In this document: positions 52,401 to 60,751 of the stretch, piece after piece
How the letters are laid out: each line of letters opens with the position of its first letter
How positions within the stretch are numbered: the first letter of the stretch is position 1
Source: Acidaminococcus hominis
Lineage (GTDB): Bacteria; Bacillota; Negativicutes; Acidaminococcales; Acidaminococcaceae
Reading direction: 5' to 3'
Assembly (NCBI RefSeq): GCF_900291475.1
Contig: NZ_OLMM01000005.1
Coordinates: 500,639 to 564,638 of the forward strand
DNA: 64,000 nt
The notes under the pieces: model-generated
Seen by the model: the letters and a program-made list of their open reading frames with translations, nothing else
What the model was told of the DNA's origin: nothing
The model's database searches: none
Made by a program: the position numbers and the translations under genes

Positions 52401-53795
52401 TTCAGCCTGGAACAGTTCCTGATTCAGCGGGATGTGTACAAGGTCAGTGCCTACGGTACCTTCCCCATGGACCTTTTGCGGGCCCCGAAGGACCGGAAGA
52501 ACCCCCATGCCCAGATGAATCTGGATGTCCATTTGGATAACGGCAACCTGGCCATCCTGCCCACCCTGACCAAATACGTGGATTGGGCGGAAGGCCCTAC
52601 CAGCGGCAACGTGGCCATTACCGGCACCTTGGAAAACTATGCGGTAAATGGCTCCATCGATATGGATAATGGCACGGTGAAGCTGAAACGCATCAACAGC
52701 ACCCTGGACAATATGAAATTCCATGCCCAGTTTGCCGGCAACACCATTACCCTGAAGGAATTTTCTACCACCGTGGGCAAGAACGGCAGCATTACCGCGT
52801 CCGGCTCCTACCAGCTCCACGATACCTCCGGCAAGCCCTATCAGCTGACGGCTGTGGTCAAGGACGTAGAGCCCGACTCCTCCCTGATTCGGGGGAAAAT
52901 CAACGGGAACCTGACCGTGGAGCAAAAGAACGCCATGCCCTTTGTGACCGCGGACTTCAAGCTGGAGGAAATCTACCTGGGCATCAGCTCCATTCCGGAC
53001 CTGTCCGGCGGCGGCTCCAACCTGGGCCTGGATGTGACCGTGGATCTGGGGGACGACCTGCACCTGTACAACGCTTCCTTCTTTGATATCCATGCCAGAG
53101 GCAAGATCCACGCCACCGGCACCACGGAAAATCCCTATATGAATGGCAGCAGCATCACGGTGAACAAGGGCAGCACCCTGAAATACCTGGGAACGCCCTT
53201 TAGAATCGGCTTTGGGCAGTTGACCTGGCCCATGCCCGGCACCTTTATCCCGGTATTGGATCTCACTGCCTTTACCCGGCTTGGCCAGTACAACATCTTG
53301 GCCAAGGCCAGCGGCCCCCTGAGCCTGGATGACCTGCAAATTCATCTGTCCAGTGACCCGCCCCAGAACGAGGATACCCTGAAGCGTTTCCTGACCCTGA
53401 AGACGGATAACGCGGACCTGACCAACGCAGATGTCCAGAGCCTGGTAGATGCGGGCTTGCAGCTCACCTATCTGGCCGACGTGGAAGACGCCATTAAGGA
53501 CGCTTTGGGCCTGGATGAACTGCGGATTTACAGCGGCAACCTTCAGACCGGCATCGGCTTCAGCCTGGATGCCCAGCGGGCCAATGAAACCAACCTCCAG
53601 GACCGCCGGGAGTACAACGTGCTGGTAAGCAAGTACTTCGGTAACAAACTGAAGGTGGGCTACACCACCCGGTTTGACGGGGAAGAATACAATACCTTTG
53701 CGGAATACTACATTGCCAAGAAGGTAAACCTGAGCTTCTCGGTGAACCAGGATCAGGAACATTGGTATGGCGTACAGTACCATACCCGGTTCTAA
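49464..53795 (+). CDS. tamB: TamB-family AsmA-like protein
   Basis: A giant 1443-residue protein with one N-terminal anchor helix (WLLVCAVILLGVYLFLWKLI) and a long series of beta-strand repeats predicted to form a hydrophobic groove across the periplasm. The C-terminal DUF490/TamB domain ends with QDQEHWYGVQYHTRF. TamB and its relatives (YhdP, YdbH) help lipids, and with TamA some proteins, reach the outer membrane. ATG 49464 follows AGGAGG by 6 bases, so the ATG at 49458 is too close. No tamA gene is adjacent; BamA, the next gene, may partner it. Confidence 0.93.
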   Translation: MRAKKTKWLLVCAVILLGVYLFLWKLILPAGLNRAIPFVEQTAAEYINGQLQMSTVEVSPDLAFTVKDVELRTTQGDLVAQIPALKLELNPFKLLGGSGAVGTITHITLERPRLLLVQNDQEEWNVAGLLKPSQSSSTDFKGKVAIRDGELSVQMPYGQWTMGVEGEVDPARNPVFGIQMALTKEDQTIQVTGTIDTDRHGQITMETGLLRLDDFRSLAAHLLPLTGLKGQVTDTSITWTGTEDGNHLSGKSTLGQVQATYTYNDIPLDLTASGDVAFEDLKLTASDLDATVNGQKAHLQGSVDLSDMDNPKAQRLTVQVRQLDLSALPVEVPAQGLVNAEITLNGDKDNLLGDGVLTSDALTVQGYTLTQLRLPLSIQGQRIEVNGASAEVGGGRAVIHASYDWKEQSGIGSFEAQQIDLSSFVPRAGSLGLNGTLYAQGSYNDGTLKLETVSSDLALQWNELSLNQLAVDALITGSDVAVTRLSGYTAEGGALAGTGSYIGEALKADLYLTDIPITPLLRLAGQEGSGKLSTHLTASGTAANPSVFGAFSLKDAELMGLKIQEVHGALNWADQKLSFHKVEALMDQGTHVLDGSLDLKPEDPVVDATLTTTGIRLEPLAALAKAPIAITGNLTNTITVQGPLSNPKFHGHVHAYDGSVNKFLVDEVDGDYTYDGVVLNLQNFKLQALSCTAAFAGTVTRDGVLNLGLDARNLNLLRLPWFKDEVSLSGLVNFSGSITGRYTNPQFQGVLTSNSVFINNVEFTGLALSFQSQGGHVNSLQGTFQQKTGGDYSLKAYFDFDQRLIQWTADVERGNVRSLLQMGGLNLDIDGYLSGRIELNPKGRGTGMTIKGKVEDGKVRGVPFSAADFDIYTLHGNWQIRKLQATEAQGGILAAQGNVDLRKKTVDLELATNAASAKLLTVAFANNPPDVTGKMNIAAQVKGPLDNPKGNFSLELDGGSVNGVAFDSLYGMVTLRDQMFSLEQFLIQRDVYKVSAYGTFPMDLLRAPKDRKNPHAQMNLDVHLDNGNLAILPTLTKYVDWAEGPTSGNVAITGTLENYAVNGSIDMDNGTVKLKRINSTLDNMKFHAQFAGNTITLKEFSTTVGKNGSITASGSYQLHDTSGKPYQLTAVVKDVEPDSSLIRGKINGNLTVEQKNAMPFVTADFKLEEIYLGISSIPDLSGGGSNLGLDVTVDLGDDLHLYNASFFDIHARGKIHATGTTENPYMNGSSITVNKGSTLKYLGTPFRIGFGQLTWPMPGTFIPVLDLTAFTRLGQYNILAKASGPLSLDDLQIHLSSDPPQNEDTLKRFLTLKTDNADLTNADVQSLVDAGLQLTYLADVEDAIKDALGLDELRIYSGNLQTGIGFSLDAQRANETNLQDRREYNVLVSKYFGNKLKVGYTTRFDGEEYNTFAEYYIAKKVNLSFSVNQDQEHWYGVQYHTRF

Positions 53796-53835
53796 AGCCC
53801 GGTGTCACACTCAAAAAAAGAAAAATTTACAAAAT

Positions 53836-53901
53836 AGTCCCGGAGAAAACAGCGAGTTCTGTTCTCCGGGACTGGAAATATCTACCGATAAAATGTATAA
53901 T
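53836..53901 (+). promoter_or_regulatory. Hairpin and promoter region before bamA
   Basis: A perfect 12-bp stem AGTCCCGGAGAA/TTCTCCGGGACT (53836-53873) without a T-tract on the plus side, then TGGAAA (53873-53878), 17 bp and TATAAT (53896-53901). The hairpin could end tamB weakly or cover the -35. Confidence 0.5.
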
Positions 53902-53968
53902 TAACTGGATATGTAACCTGGGCGTATGGTAGCTATAGATTGCCAAGCACCTATTTAGGGGGTAAGTT

Positions 53969-56203
53969 ATGAAGAATCATGTTAACTGGCGGCAGTTGTC
54001 CATTGCAGTTCTGGCTTCACTGGCACTGACCACACCAGCATATGCTGCACAGGAGTCCCATGGCTCCGTCATCGATCTGACCGGCCATAAGACCGTAACC
54101 AAAACTGACCAGGAAGTGGGAAAAATTGAAATCGGCACGGCCGAGGAAACTCAGTCCCAACAGCCGGACGCTGGGCAGCAGGCACAGAATTCGCAATCCC
54201 AAACGGGCACAACCGATACCCAAAAGGCTGCGGACGAAGATGCACCCCGTTACCGGGAAGTACGCCGCAATGGCGTAACCTACATTGAAAAAGTAGGCAA
54301 GGAAAAACTGGAAAAGGAACGGCAGCAGCAGGAAGCGGACCAGGAGCAGGAACAGGCCCGGGCCACCCAGCAAAAGGAAATTGAGGAAGCCCAGAACAAG
54401 CAGCTTCCCGGCCGCAGCATCCTGCAGCAGTCCGTATTGTCCGACTACGACATCAACAGCCAGGAAAGCCGCTATGATGCCCTGGCCAAAGCCTCCGACC
54501 CGTACGTGGGCCAAACGGTGACCAAGGTAACCTTTACTGGCAACACCCACGAGGACGCTTCCAAGCTCACCGATGTGCTGAAAATGCCCGCCGGCACCAA
54601 GTTTACCAAGGAAGCCCTCCAGGACGATGTCCGGGCCATTTACGAAACCGGCTGGTTCTATGATGTGAAGCCGGTGTTCACCAAAGTGCCGGAAGGGGTA
54701 CAGATTGCGTACCAGGTCCAGGAAAATCCTGTGCTTCAGGACCTGGAAATTGAAGGCAATACAAAAATCTCCACGGGAGATATCAAAAAGGCTCTGAACC
54801 TGCCCATCGGCCAGGTATTAAACTCCCGGGACGTAAGTATTGGCGCCCGGAAGGTGGAAAGCCTCTACAGCGAACAGGGCTACATTCTGGCCAAGGTCAG
54901 CGATGTGCGGATGCTGGATAACGGCACTCTGATTGTGCAGGTCAGCGAAGGCGTTATTGAAGACTACCGGGTGAAGGGCAACACCAAGACCAAGGATTAC
55001 GTCATCATCCGGGAAATGCGCATGAAGAAGGGTGAACCCTTCAATGCCAAACTGGCGCGCCGGAGCATGCAGAAGATCTACAACCTGGGCTACTTTGAAG
55101 ACGTGAACATCCGCCTGAACCCGGGCCAGATGCCCAACACCGTATCCGTGGAAATCTCTGTGGTGGAGACCAGCACCGGTACCTTCGGCATCGGCGCCGG
55201 CTACAGTGATGCCGACGGCTTCCTGGGCATGGTCAGCATCGGCGACAAGAACTTCCTGGGCATCGGCGACAGCGTCAACGCCCGTTGGGAATTCGGCGGC
55301 GACTCCGAAACCAAGTCCAACTTCGAAGTTTCCTACGTGAAACCCTGGATCGACGACAAGGAAACCACCGCTGGCCTGACGTTCTACAACATGACCAACG
55401 AATACATCGATTACAACCGGGACGGCAACGAAATCGCCCGTTACTACAAGAAACGCATTGGCGAAGAATTGTTCTTCAGCCGGGTAACCGATAACGAATT
55501 CATCACCAACATGATCACCCTGAAAAACCGGGACGACAAGTACAAGGGCCCGGTGGATGGGTATGACAACCACCAGTACTTCGAAGGCATCGATGATGGC
55601 GTAAGCCAGGGCGAATCCGTAGCTGAAGCCAGAAGAAAACGGAACTTCGGCAGCACCCGGAGCATTACCCTGTCCCGGATTCTGGATACCCGTGACAACA
55701 TCTACGATCCCAGAGAAGGCAAGCGTACGTCCTACTCTGTGGAAGTGGCCAACTTCGGCGGAGACTTCAACTTTGAGAAGTACCAGGCCGACTACCGCTA
55801 CTACTACCGGATGGGCAAGGATTACGTCTGGGCCCTGAACCTGGGCGCCGGCTACGCCAACGGGGATATGCCCCTGTCCCAGCGCTTTGCGGTGGGCGGC
55901 AGCGATATCCTGCGCGGCTACAAGGATGACCAGTTCAAGGGCAACAGCATGCTGAAGGGCTCCCTGGAATTCCGGTATCCCATCATCAAGAAGGTACAGG
56001 GCGTGTTCTTCACGGATACGGCGTATGCCTGGAGCAAGGATTACGATGAAACTGATTTCGACCTGAGCGATATGAAGCACTCCATTGGTTTGGGCCTGCG
56101 GATCAACTCCCCGTTAGGACCCATCAAACTGGACTACGGCTATCGTTTGGATGGAGATAATAGAGGCGGCCGCTTCCACTTCAGCTTTGGCGGTACGTTC
56201 TAA
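53969..56203 (+). CDS. bamA: Outer-membrane assembly factor BamA
   Basis: A 744-residue Omp85 protein that folds beta-barrels into the outer membrane. After a signal peptide (about 1-27) comes a Gln/Glu-rich, coiled-coil-prone segment (about 30-175), then three POTRA domains (about 182-255, 258-330, 332-405) in place of the five in E. coli, and a 16-strand barrel (about 420-744) with the RGY-type motif DILRGYKDDQ and a C-terminal FSFGGTF. The low-complexity N-terminal part may take the place of missing POTRAs. GGGGGTAAG precedes the start. It heads the cluster continuing to lpxI. Confidence 0.95.
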   Translation: MKNHVNWRQLSIAVLASLALTTPAYAAQESHGSVIDLTGHKTVTKTDQEVGKIEIGTAEETQSQQPDAGQQAQNSQSQTGTTDTQKAADEDAPRYREVRRNGVTYIEKVGKEKLEKERQQQEADQEQEQARATQQKEIEEAQNKQLPGRSILQQSVLSDYDINSQESRYDALAKASDPYVGQTVTKVTFTGNTHEDASKLTDVLKMPAGTKFTKEALQDDVRAIYETGWFYDVKPVFTKVPEGVQIAYQVQENPVLQDLEIEGNTKISTGDIKKALNLPIGQVLNSRDVSIGARKVESLYSEQGYILAKVSDVRMLDNGTLIVQVSEGVIEDYRVKGNTKTKDYVIIREMRMKKGEPFNAKLARRSMQKIYNLGYFEDVNIRLNPGQMPNTVSVEISVVETSTGTFGIGAGYSDADGFLGMVSIGDKNFLGIGDSVNARWEFGGDSETKSNFEVSYVKPWIDDKETTAGLTFYNMTNEYIDYNRDGNEIARYYKKRIGEELFFSRVTDNEFITNMITLKNRDDKYKGPVDGYDNHQYFEGIDDGVSQGESVAEARRKRNFGSTRSITLSRILDTRDNIYDPREGKRTSYSVEVANFGGDFNFEKYQADYRYYYRMGKDYVWALNLGAGYANGDMPLSQRFAVGGSDILRGYKDDQFKGNSMLKGSLEFRYPIIKKVQGVFFTDTAYAWSKDYDETDFDLSDMKHSIGLGLRINSPLGPIKLDYGYRLDGDNRGGRFHFSFGGTF

Positions 56204-56238
56204 CAAATTTGCAGCAATAAGGAAGCAGGGATAGGAAA

Positions 56239-56712
56239 ATGATGGAATTGGCCAATAAGAAAACCGTGAAATTGATTTCACTGGTAATTGCAGCCATTAT
56301 GGTTGTCGGTGTATTTGTCCTGGCCGTACAGGGTCACCTGGGCGGGGACACGGGCACCTTGAACTCCGCCATTGGCAAGATCAACTACAACCAGGTGATG
56401 TCCGCCGTACCCGGCATTGATGATGCCCAGCGGCAGATGCAGCAGGCAATGCAGGACAGCCAAAAGGAGTTTCAGGAAAAGAGTAAGGATATGAGTGATG
56501 CCGACAAGCAGAAACTCCAGCAGGAAACCCAGGAAAAGCTCCAAGCCAAGGAGAAGGAACTGGTAGAACCTCTGAAAAAGAAAGCGGATGATGCCATCCT
56601 GGCTGTAGGCAAGACCAAAGGCCTGACCGTCATCGTCAACGAAGGCGCAGTGGTGTACGGCGGCGTAGATGTTACCGCCGATGTACAGGCTGAGCTGAAA
56701 AAGGGTAAATAA
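56239..56712 (+). CDS. OmpH/Skp-family periplasmic chaperone, membrane-anchored
   Basis: A 157-residue Skp/OmpH-like protein. An N-terminal helix (VKLISLVIAAIMVVGVFVLAV) lacks a clear cleavage site and probably stays as an anchor. The rest is a Gln/Lys-rich coiled coil (QMQQAMQDSQKEFQEKSKDM) and ends in the family's VIVNEGAVVYGGVDVTADV strand motif. Skp trimers hold unfolded outer-membrane proteins. It is the first of three tandem homologues between bamA and lpxD. ATAGGAAAATG gives a usable start. Confidence 0.85.
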   Translation: MMELANKKTVKLISLVIAAIMVVGVFVLAVQGHLGGDTGTLNSAIGKINYNQVMSAVPGIDDAQRQMQQAMQDSQKEFQEKSKDMSDADKQKLQQETQEKLQAKEKELVEPLKKKADDAILAVGKTKGLTVIVNEGAVVYGGVDVTADVQAELKKGK

Positions 56713-56741
56713 TCCCACCCCGAAGATAGGAGGAATGTCTC

Positions 56742-57674
56742 ATGCGCCGGCTGATCGGTCTATTGCTGACAGGGCTTCTGCTTTTGGGCGGCTGTGGCTT
56801 TTCCCAGGCAAAACTGCCCTGGGAGCAGGAAAAACCCCGCTTTGCGGTGGTGGACTGGGATAAACTGGTCCAGCAGCATCCCAAGTACAAAGAATGGAAG
56901 CATCAGCAGGAAACGCTGGAGACAGCCAAATGGCTGCGGCAGCGGCAGATGGAAAATGGCCGCCAGCAGCTGGAACTCCTGGGGAAAATGAAGAACATCA
57001 AGAATCTGGGAGCCGACCAGTTCAAGCGGGCCCAGATTTCTGCCAAAATGGCGGAAAAGCAGTCCCAGGAAAACGACCTGCTCCGAAAAAAGCGGGAAGC
57101 CCTGGAGACGGAGGCAGAAGCCCAGGTAAAGCAGGACCGGGAGGCTGTGGAAGAAAAATACCGCATTCCCCTGTTCAACCTGCGACTGAAGCTGGGCAGC
57201 ATCAAGATGACCGAGGAAGCCCAGAAGGCGGTCCTCCAGGAACAGGATGAACTGCTGGCCAAACGCCAGAAGGATCTGGACGAAGTGAATGCCAAGAAGG
57301 AAGCCTGGCTGCAGCAGAAGCTGGGGGCGGACATTGCCGCTTCCCAGGCCCGGCTTCAGGCTTACGCCAAAGAGCTGGCGGACCAGGTAATCCAGGAACA
57401 AACCGGTTTCAAACTGGGACCCAAGGGCCTTGCGGCCTCTCCTGGGAAAGAGCAGCTGGACAAGCTGCTGGCCTCCATGGACAAACAGATCCAAAAGCAG
57501 GAAAGCGATGAACAGGCACTCAAGGACGATATCGACAGCGACATCCTCAGCGCCATCAAGAAAATCAACCTGACCCGGAAATACACGCTGATTTTCCGGA
57601 ACCCTCGGGCCAATATCAGCGCCGATGATATTACCGACCAGGTCAGCAGTGAAGTACAAAAAATAGTTCAGTAA
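56742..57674 (+). CDS. Long OmpH-like coiled-coil lipoprotein
   Basis: A 310-residue predicted lipoprotein: LLLLGGC gives a lipobox with Cys18 to be lipidated. It begins like OmpH (RFAVVDWDKLVQQHPKYKEW) but is twice as long, mostly coiled coil with a second unit ending in TRKYTLIFRNPRANISADDITDQV, similar to the OmpH C-terminal strand motif. This suggests a duplicated Skp-like structure in one chain. AGGAGGAATG supports the start. It lies 29 bases after the first Skp-like gene. Confidence 0.75.
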   Translation: MRRLIGLLLTGLLLLGGCGFSQAKLPWEQEKPRFAVVDWDKLVQQHPKYKEWKHQQETLETAKWLRQRQMENGRQQLELLGKMKNIKNLGADQFKRAQISAKMAEKQSQENDLLRKKREALETEAEAQVKQDREAVEEKYRIPLFNLRLKLGSIKMTEEAQKAVLQEQDELLAKRQKDLDEVNAKKEAWLQQKLGADIAASQARLQAYAKELADQVIQEQTGFKLGPKGLAASPGKEQLDKLLASMDKQIQKQESDEQALKDDIDSDILSAIKKINLTRKYTLIFRNPRANISADDITDQVSSEVQKIVQ

Positions 57675-57689
57675 GAGGGATGGAAAAAT

Positions 57690-58094
57690 ATGAAAAAAAT
57701 CTTTGTTCTGTGTATGCTCGTTATGGCACTCTTTTCTTTCGGCTGCGGCCGGAACGCCCAATTTGGCGTGGTGGATATGAACAAGGTCCAGCAGGAAAGC
57801 CAGGTATTCAAGGATGCAACGGCTGATCTCCAGTCCAAAGGCAAAGCCATGGAAGATGAGCTGAACCAGGAAACCGCCGGCAAGAGCCAGGAAGAAGTCC
57901 AGAAGATTGTTCAAGACAAGAGCGCCAAGATGCAGGCTCTTCAGGCAGATGCCCAGAACAAGGTTAAGAGCAGCTTTGACGCCGCTGCTGCAACGGTTGC
58001 CAAAGAAAAGAACCTGAGCGCCATTCTGGTTAAGGAAGCCGTGCCTCAGGGCGGGGTGGACGTTACCGACGACATCATCAAAGCCATGAAATAA
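57690..58094 (+). CDS. OmpH/Skp-family lipoprotein
   Basis: A 134-residue protein with lipobox FSFGC (Cys19), then a typical OmpH chain: FGVVDMNKVQQESQVFKDATADLQ at the start and LSAILVKEAVPQGGVDVTDDIIKAMK at the end. It is nearly identical in length to Skp but attached by lipid, unlike soluble E. coli Skp. It is the third in the Skp-like tandem. A terminator follows before lpxD. Confidence 0.82.
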   Translation: MKKIFVLCMLVMALFSFGCGRNAQFGVVDMNKVQQESQVFKDATADLQSKGKAMEDELNQETAGKSQEEVQKIVQDKSAKMQALQADAQNKVKSSFDAAAATVAKEKNLSAILVKEAVPQGGVDVTDDIIKAMK

Positions 58095-58103
58095 TGCTTT
58101 TGT

Positions 58104-58130
58104 AAGGGCGGACCTGGGTTCGCCCTTTTT
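58104..58130 (+). terminator. Intrinsic terminator inside the bamA-lpx cluster
   Basis: AAGGGCG/CGCCCTT with a 10-base loop and TTTTT, between the third skp-like gene and lpxD. No strong promoter is visible before lpxD, so it may set a lower level for the lpx genes by partial termination. Confidence 0.7.
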
Positions 58131-58162
58131 CCCGTACCATCACAAAACGAAAGGAAATTGAT

Positions 58163-59188
58163 ATGGAAAAAACTTTACAGGAATTGGCTGACGCACTGGA
58201 GGGGAAAATTCTGCAGGGAGACCCGCAGCTGGTGATTCAGGGAGTCAATGGGCTGGAAGAAGCCCAGGCCAACCAGATTTCTTTCGCTGTTCCGCCGTAT
58301 TTGGAAGTAGCAGGCAAATCCCATGCAGGGGCCATTATGATCCCCGCAGGAGCCCAATTTGAAGGTTCTCAGGCCATTATCGCCGTGGAGAATCCCCGGG
58401 CCTGCTTTGCCCGGCTGCTGGCCCTGTTCCGGCCCCCTGAAGAAGTGAAGGGCGGCATCAGCCAATACGCCTTCATCCATCCTTCTGCCCGGGTGGGCAA
58501 GAATGTGGCCGTACTGCCCTTTGCCTACGTGGCTGAGGATGCGGAAATCGGCGACAACACGGTCATCTACCCCCATGTATACGTAGGGCGGCACGTGAAA
58601 ATCGGCAGTGACTGCACCCTGTATTCCAACGTTACCGTCCGGGAAAACTGCGTGCTGGGGAATCGGGTAATCCTTCAGGCAGGTGCTGTTATCGGCGGGG
58701 ACGGCTTCGGCTACATTACCGCTGACGGCAAGCACACCAAGGTCCTCCAAACCGGCAACGTAGTGGTAGGAGACGACGTGGAAATCGGCTGCAACACCTG
58801 TATTGACCGGGCTACCGTGGACAGCACGGTCATTGGCAAGGGAACCAAAATCGACAACCTGGTCCATGTGGGCCACAACGATATTATCGGTGAAAACTGT
58901 ATCCTGGTAGCCCATGTGGGGATTTCCGGCAGCGTCACCGTAGGCAACAACACCACCTTCGGGGGGCAGGCCGCTACCGCCGGCCATTTGAAGATTGGCA
59001 GCAACTGCACCTTTGCCGGCCGCACCGGGATTATTTCCGATGTGCCTGACAACGTGATTTGGGCAGGCTTCCCGGCCCAGCCCCACGTGGAATGGCTGCG
59101 GGAACAGGCCCAGGTCCGGAAGCTGGGCGACCTGATGAAAAAGGTCCGCCGGCTGGAAAAGACCGTGAAGGAACTGGAAAAGAAATAA
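58163..59188 (+). CDS. lpxD: UDP-3-O-acyl-glucosamine N-acyltransferase LpxD
   Basis: A 341-residue trimeric enzyme that adds the second acyl chain in lipid A synthesis. The N-terminal uridine-binding domain (about 1-100) is followed by a left-handed beta-helix of hexapeptide repeats and the active-site segment KIDNLVHVGHNDIIGENCILVAHVGISG. VIGGDGFGY is also conserved. A C-terminal helix (RKLGDLMKKVRRLEKTVKELEKK) completes it. AAAGGAAATTG precedes the start. Confidence 0.95.
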   Translation: MEKTLQELADALEGKILQGDPQLVIQGVNGLEEAQANQISFAVPPYLEVAGKSHAGAIMIPAGAQFEGSQAIIAVENPRACFARLLALFRPPEEVKGGISQYAFIHPSARVGKNVAVLPFAYVAEDAEIGDNTVIYPHVYVGRHVKIGSDCTLYSNVTVRENCVLGNRVILQAGAVIGGDGFGYITADGKHTKVLQTGNVVVGDDVEIGCNTCIDRATVDSTVIGKGTKIDNLVHVGHNDIIGENCILVAHVGISGSVTVGNNTTFGGQAATAGHLKIGSNCTFAGRTGIISDVPDNVIWAGFPAQPHVEWLREQAQVRKLGDLMKKVRRLEKTVKELEKK

Positions 59189-59215
59189 CGGAAACTGTGA
59201 TAGGAGGCAAGCATC

Positions 59216-59821
59216 ATGAAAAAACAATTTTGGCTGACCCTTTGTCTGGGGCTGGCGCTTTTGCCCGCTAGTGCCCAGGCCAAAACCCTGACGGATGGTA
59301 CTTCCGGGATCATCAACGCCCCCAGCGGGTATGTTCGGCTGCCCGGCCATGTATCCGCCGGTTTGGATTGGACCAAGGATGCCAAGACCGTCCGGGGCAA
59401 CGTAGCCCTGCCTTTAGGCTTGGAAGTGGCTGGCAGCCACGTAAACCCCAAGCACGGGGATACATACAACACCGTCAGCGCCAAGTGGCAGGTTCTCCGG
59501 GAAACTCCGGTAACCCCCGCTATCGCCATTGGCGTCCAGGATATCAGCGACCAGAAGGACCGCCGGGGCTATATTGCTGCCAGCAAGGCCCTGCCTGCGG
59601 ACTTTAAGATTCACGCCGGCATCGGCACGGACCAGTATAAACATGGTTTCGCAGCCCTGGAAAAAGACGTGCACCTTTTGGGCTACAACGTGACCCTGAT
59701 GGGAGAATACGACGGCAGCCACTTCAACTACGGTGCCGCCGTGCCCGTAACCCGGTTCTTGCAGGCGGAAGTGGGCGTGCGCACCCATCACCTGTACGGG
59801 GGCGTCAACCTGACGTTCTAA
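59216..59821 (+). CDS. Small outer-membrane beta-barrel-like protein (YjbH-like)
   Basis: A 201-residue exported protein with a signal peptide (about 1-22, cleavage near AQA-KTL) and alternating beta strands ending in YGGVNLTF, typical of barrel C-termini. The opening GTSGIINAPSGYVRLPGHVSAGLDW resembles YjbH/short porin families. It sits between lpxD and lpxL, so its function may relate to LPS or outer-membrane quality. TAGGAGG upstream fixes the start. No known family is certain. Confidence 0.6.
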   Translation: MKKQFWLTLCLGLALLPASAQAKTLTDGTSGIINAPSGYVRLPGHVSAGLDWTKDAKTVRGNVALPLGLEVAGSHVNPKHGDTYNTVSAKWQVLRETPVTPAIAIGVQDISDQKDRRGYIAASKALPADFKIHAGIGTDQYKHGFAALEKDVHLLGYNVTLMGEYDGSHFNYGAAVPVTRFLQAEVGVRTHHLYGGVNLTF

Positions 59822-59848
59822 TTATCGTTTGAATGAGGAGGGACCTGG

Positions 59849-60748
59849 ATGGCTGCCTATAAACTCATGCAGTTTATCAGCTGGCTGGTCTGTCACCAGC
59901 CCCACTGCCTGAACCGGGCGCTGGCCTGGCTTTTGGGGCACCTGGGCTGGTATGTGGTGCCCAAATGGCGCCGCTATATGGCAAAGGAAAATATCAAGGA
60001 CTGCCTGGGGGTGGGGGACGCAGAGGCGGAAGCCATCGCCAAGGAAAGCGTTACCCGCTTTGGCCGGATGCTGATTGAGGTGCTGCGGTACCCGCTGCTG
60101 ACCAAGGACAACTTCCGGAATATTGTCCATTTTGAAGGCCTGGAAAATCTGGAAAAGGCCTATGCGGAAAACAAGGGCATCTGCATAGCTACGGCCCACT
60201 ATGGAAACTGGGAAATGCTGGGGGCTTCCATGGCCCTTTTGGGTTATCCCATCCTGTCCATTACCCGCAAGCAGAACAACGGGGCCATGGACCGGTTCAT
60301 CAACGACTACCGGCGCATGGTGGGACAGCACGTGACCTATAACCATGGGGGCAACAGTATGCTGGCCATTGGCCGCTACCTGAAGGAGAAACACCTGGTG
60401 GGTATTTTGTACGACCAGGATTCGGCCCACACCGGGGAGCATCTGCTGTTTTTTGGGAAACCTTCCCGGGTTCCCGACGGCGCTGCCCACCTGTCCCGAA
60501 TCTTTGGGGCGCCCATTGTGCCCCTGTTTATGCATAACAACCCGGACGGGACGCTGACAGCGCGGATATATCCGGCGCTGCATACTCCCAAGACCGCTGA
60601 CCGGGATGCAGATGTTAGTGGTATAATGAAAGAATTGATGGTCATCGCCGAGCGGGAAATCAAACTGGACCCAGCCATGTGGTTCTGGGTTCATGACCGC
60701 TGGAAGGATGGCCGGAAGCGGTACGAAAAATATATGAAAGGCGTGTGA
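59849..60748 (+). CDS. lpxL: Lipid A biosynthesis lauroyl/myristoyl-type acyltransferase
   Basis: A 299-residue member of the LpxL/LpxM (HtrB/MsbB) family, which adds secondary acyl chains to Kdo-lipid A at the inner membrane. The H-X4-E catalytic motif is His117-Tyr-Gly-Asn-Trp-Glu122, and a downstream YDQDSAHTGEHLLFFGKPSRVPDGAA region is also typical. One N-terminal hydrophobic helix anchors it. GAGGAGGGA supports the start. The chain length donated is unknown. Confidence 0.88.
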   Translation: MAAYKLMQFISWLVCHQPHCLNRALAWLLGHLGWYVVPKWRRYMAKENIKDCLGVGDAEAEAIAKESVTRFGRMLIEVLRYPLLTKDNFRNIVHFEGLENLEKAYAENKGICIATAHYGNWEMLGASMALLGYPILSITRKQNNGAMDRFINDYRRMVGQHVTYNHGGNSMLAIGRYLKEKHLVGILYDQDSAHTGEHLLFFGKPSRVPDGAAHLSRIFGAPIVPLFMHNNPDGTLTARIYPALHTPKTADRDADVSGIMKELMVIAEREIKLDPAMWFWVHDRWKDGRKRYEKYMKGV

Positions 60749-60751
60749 TGG

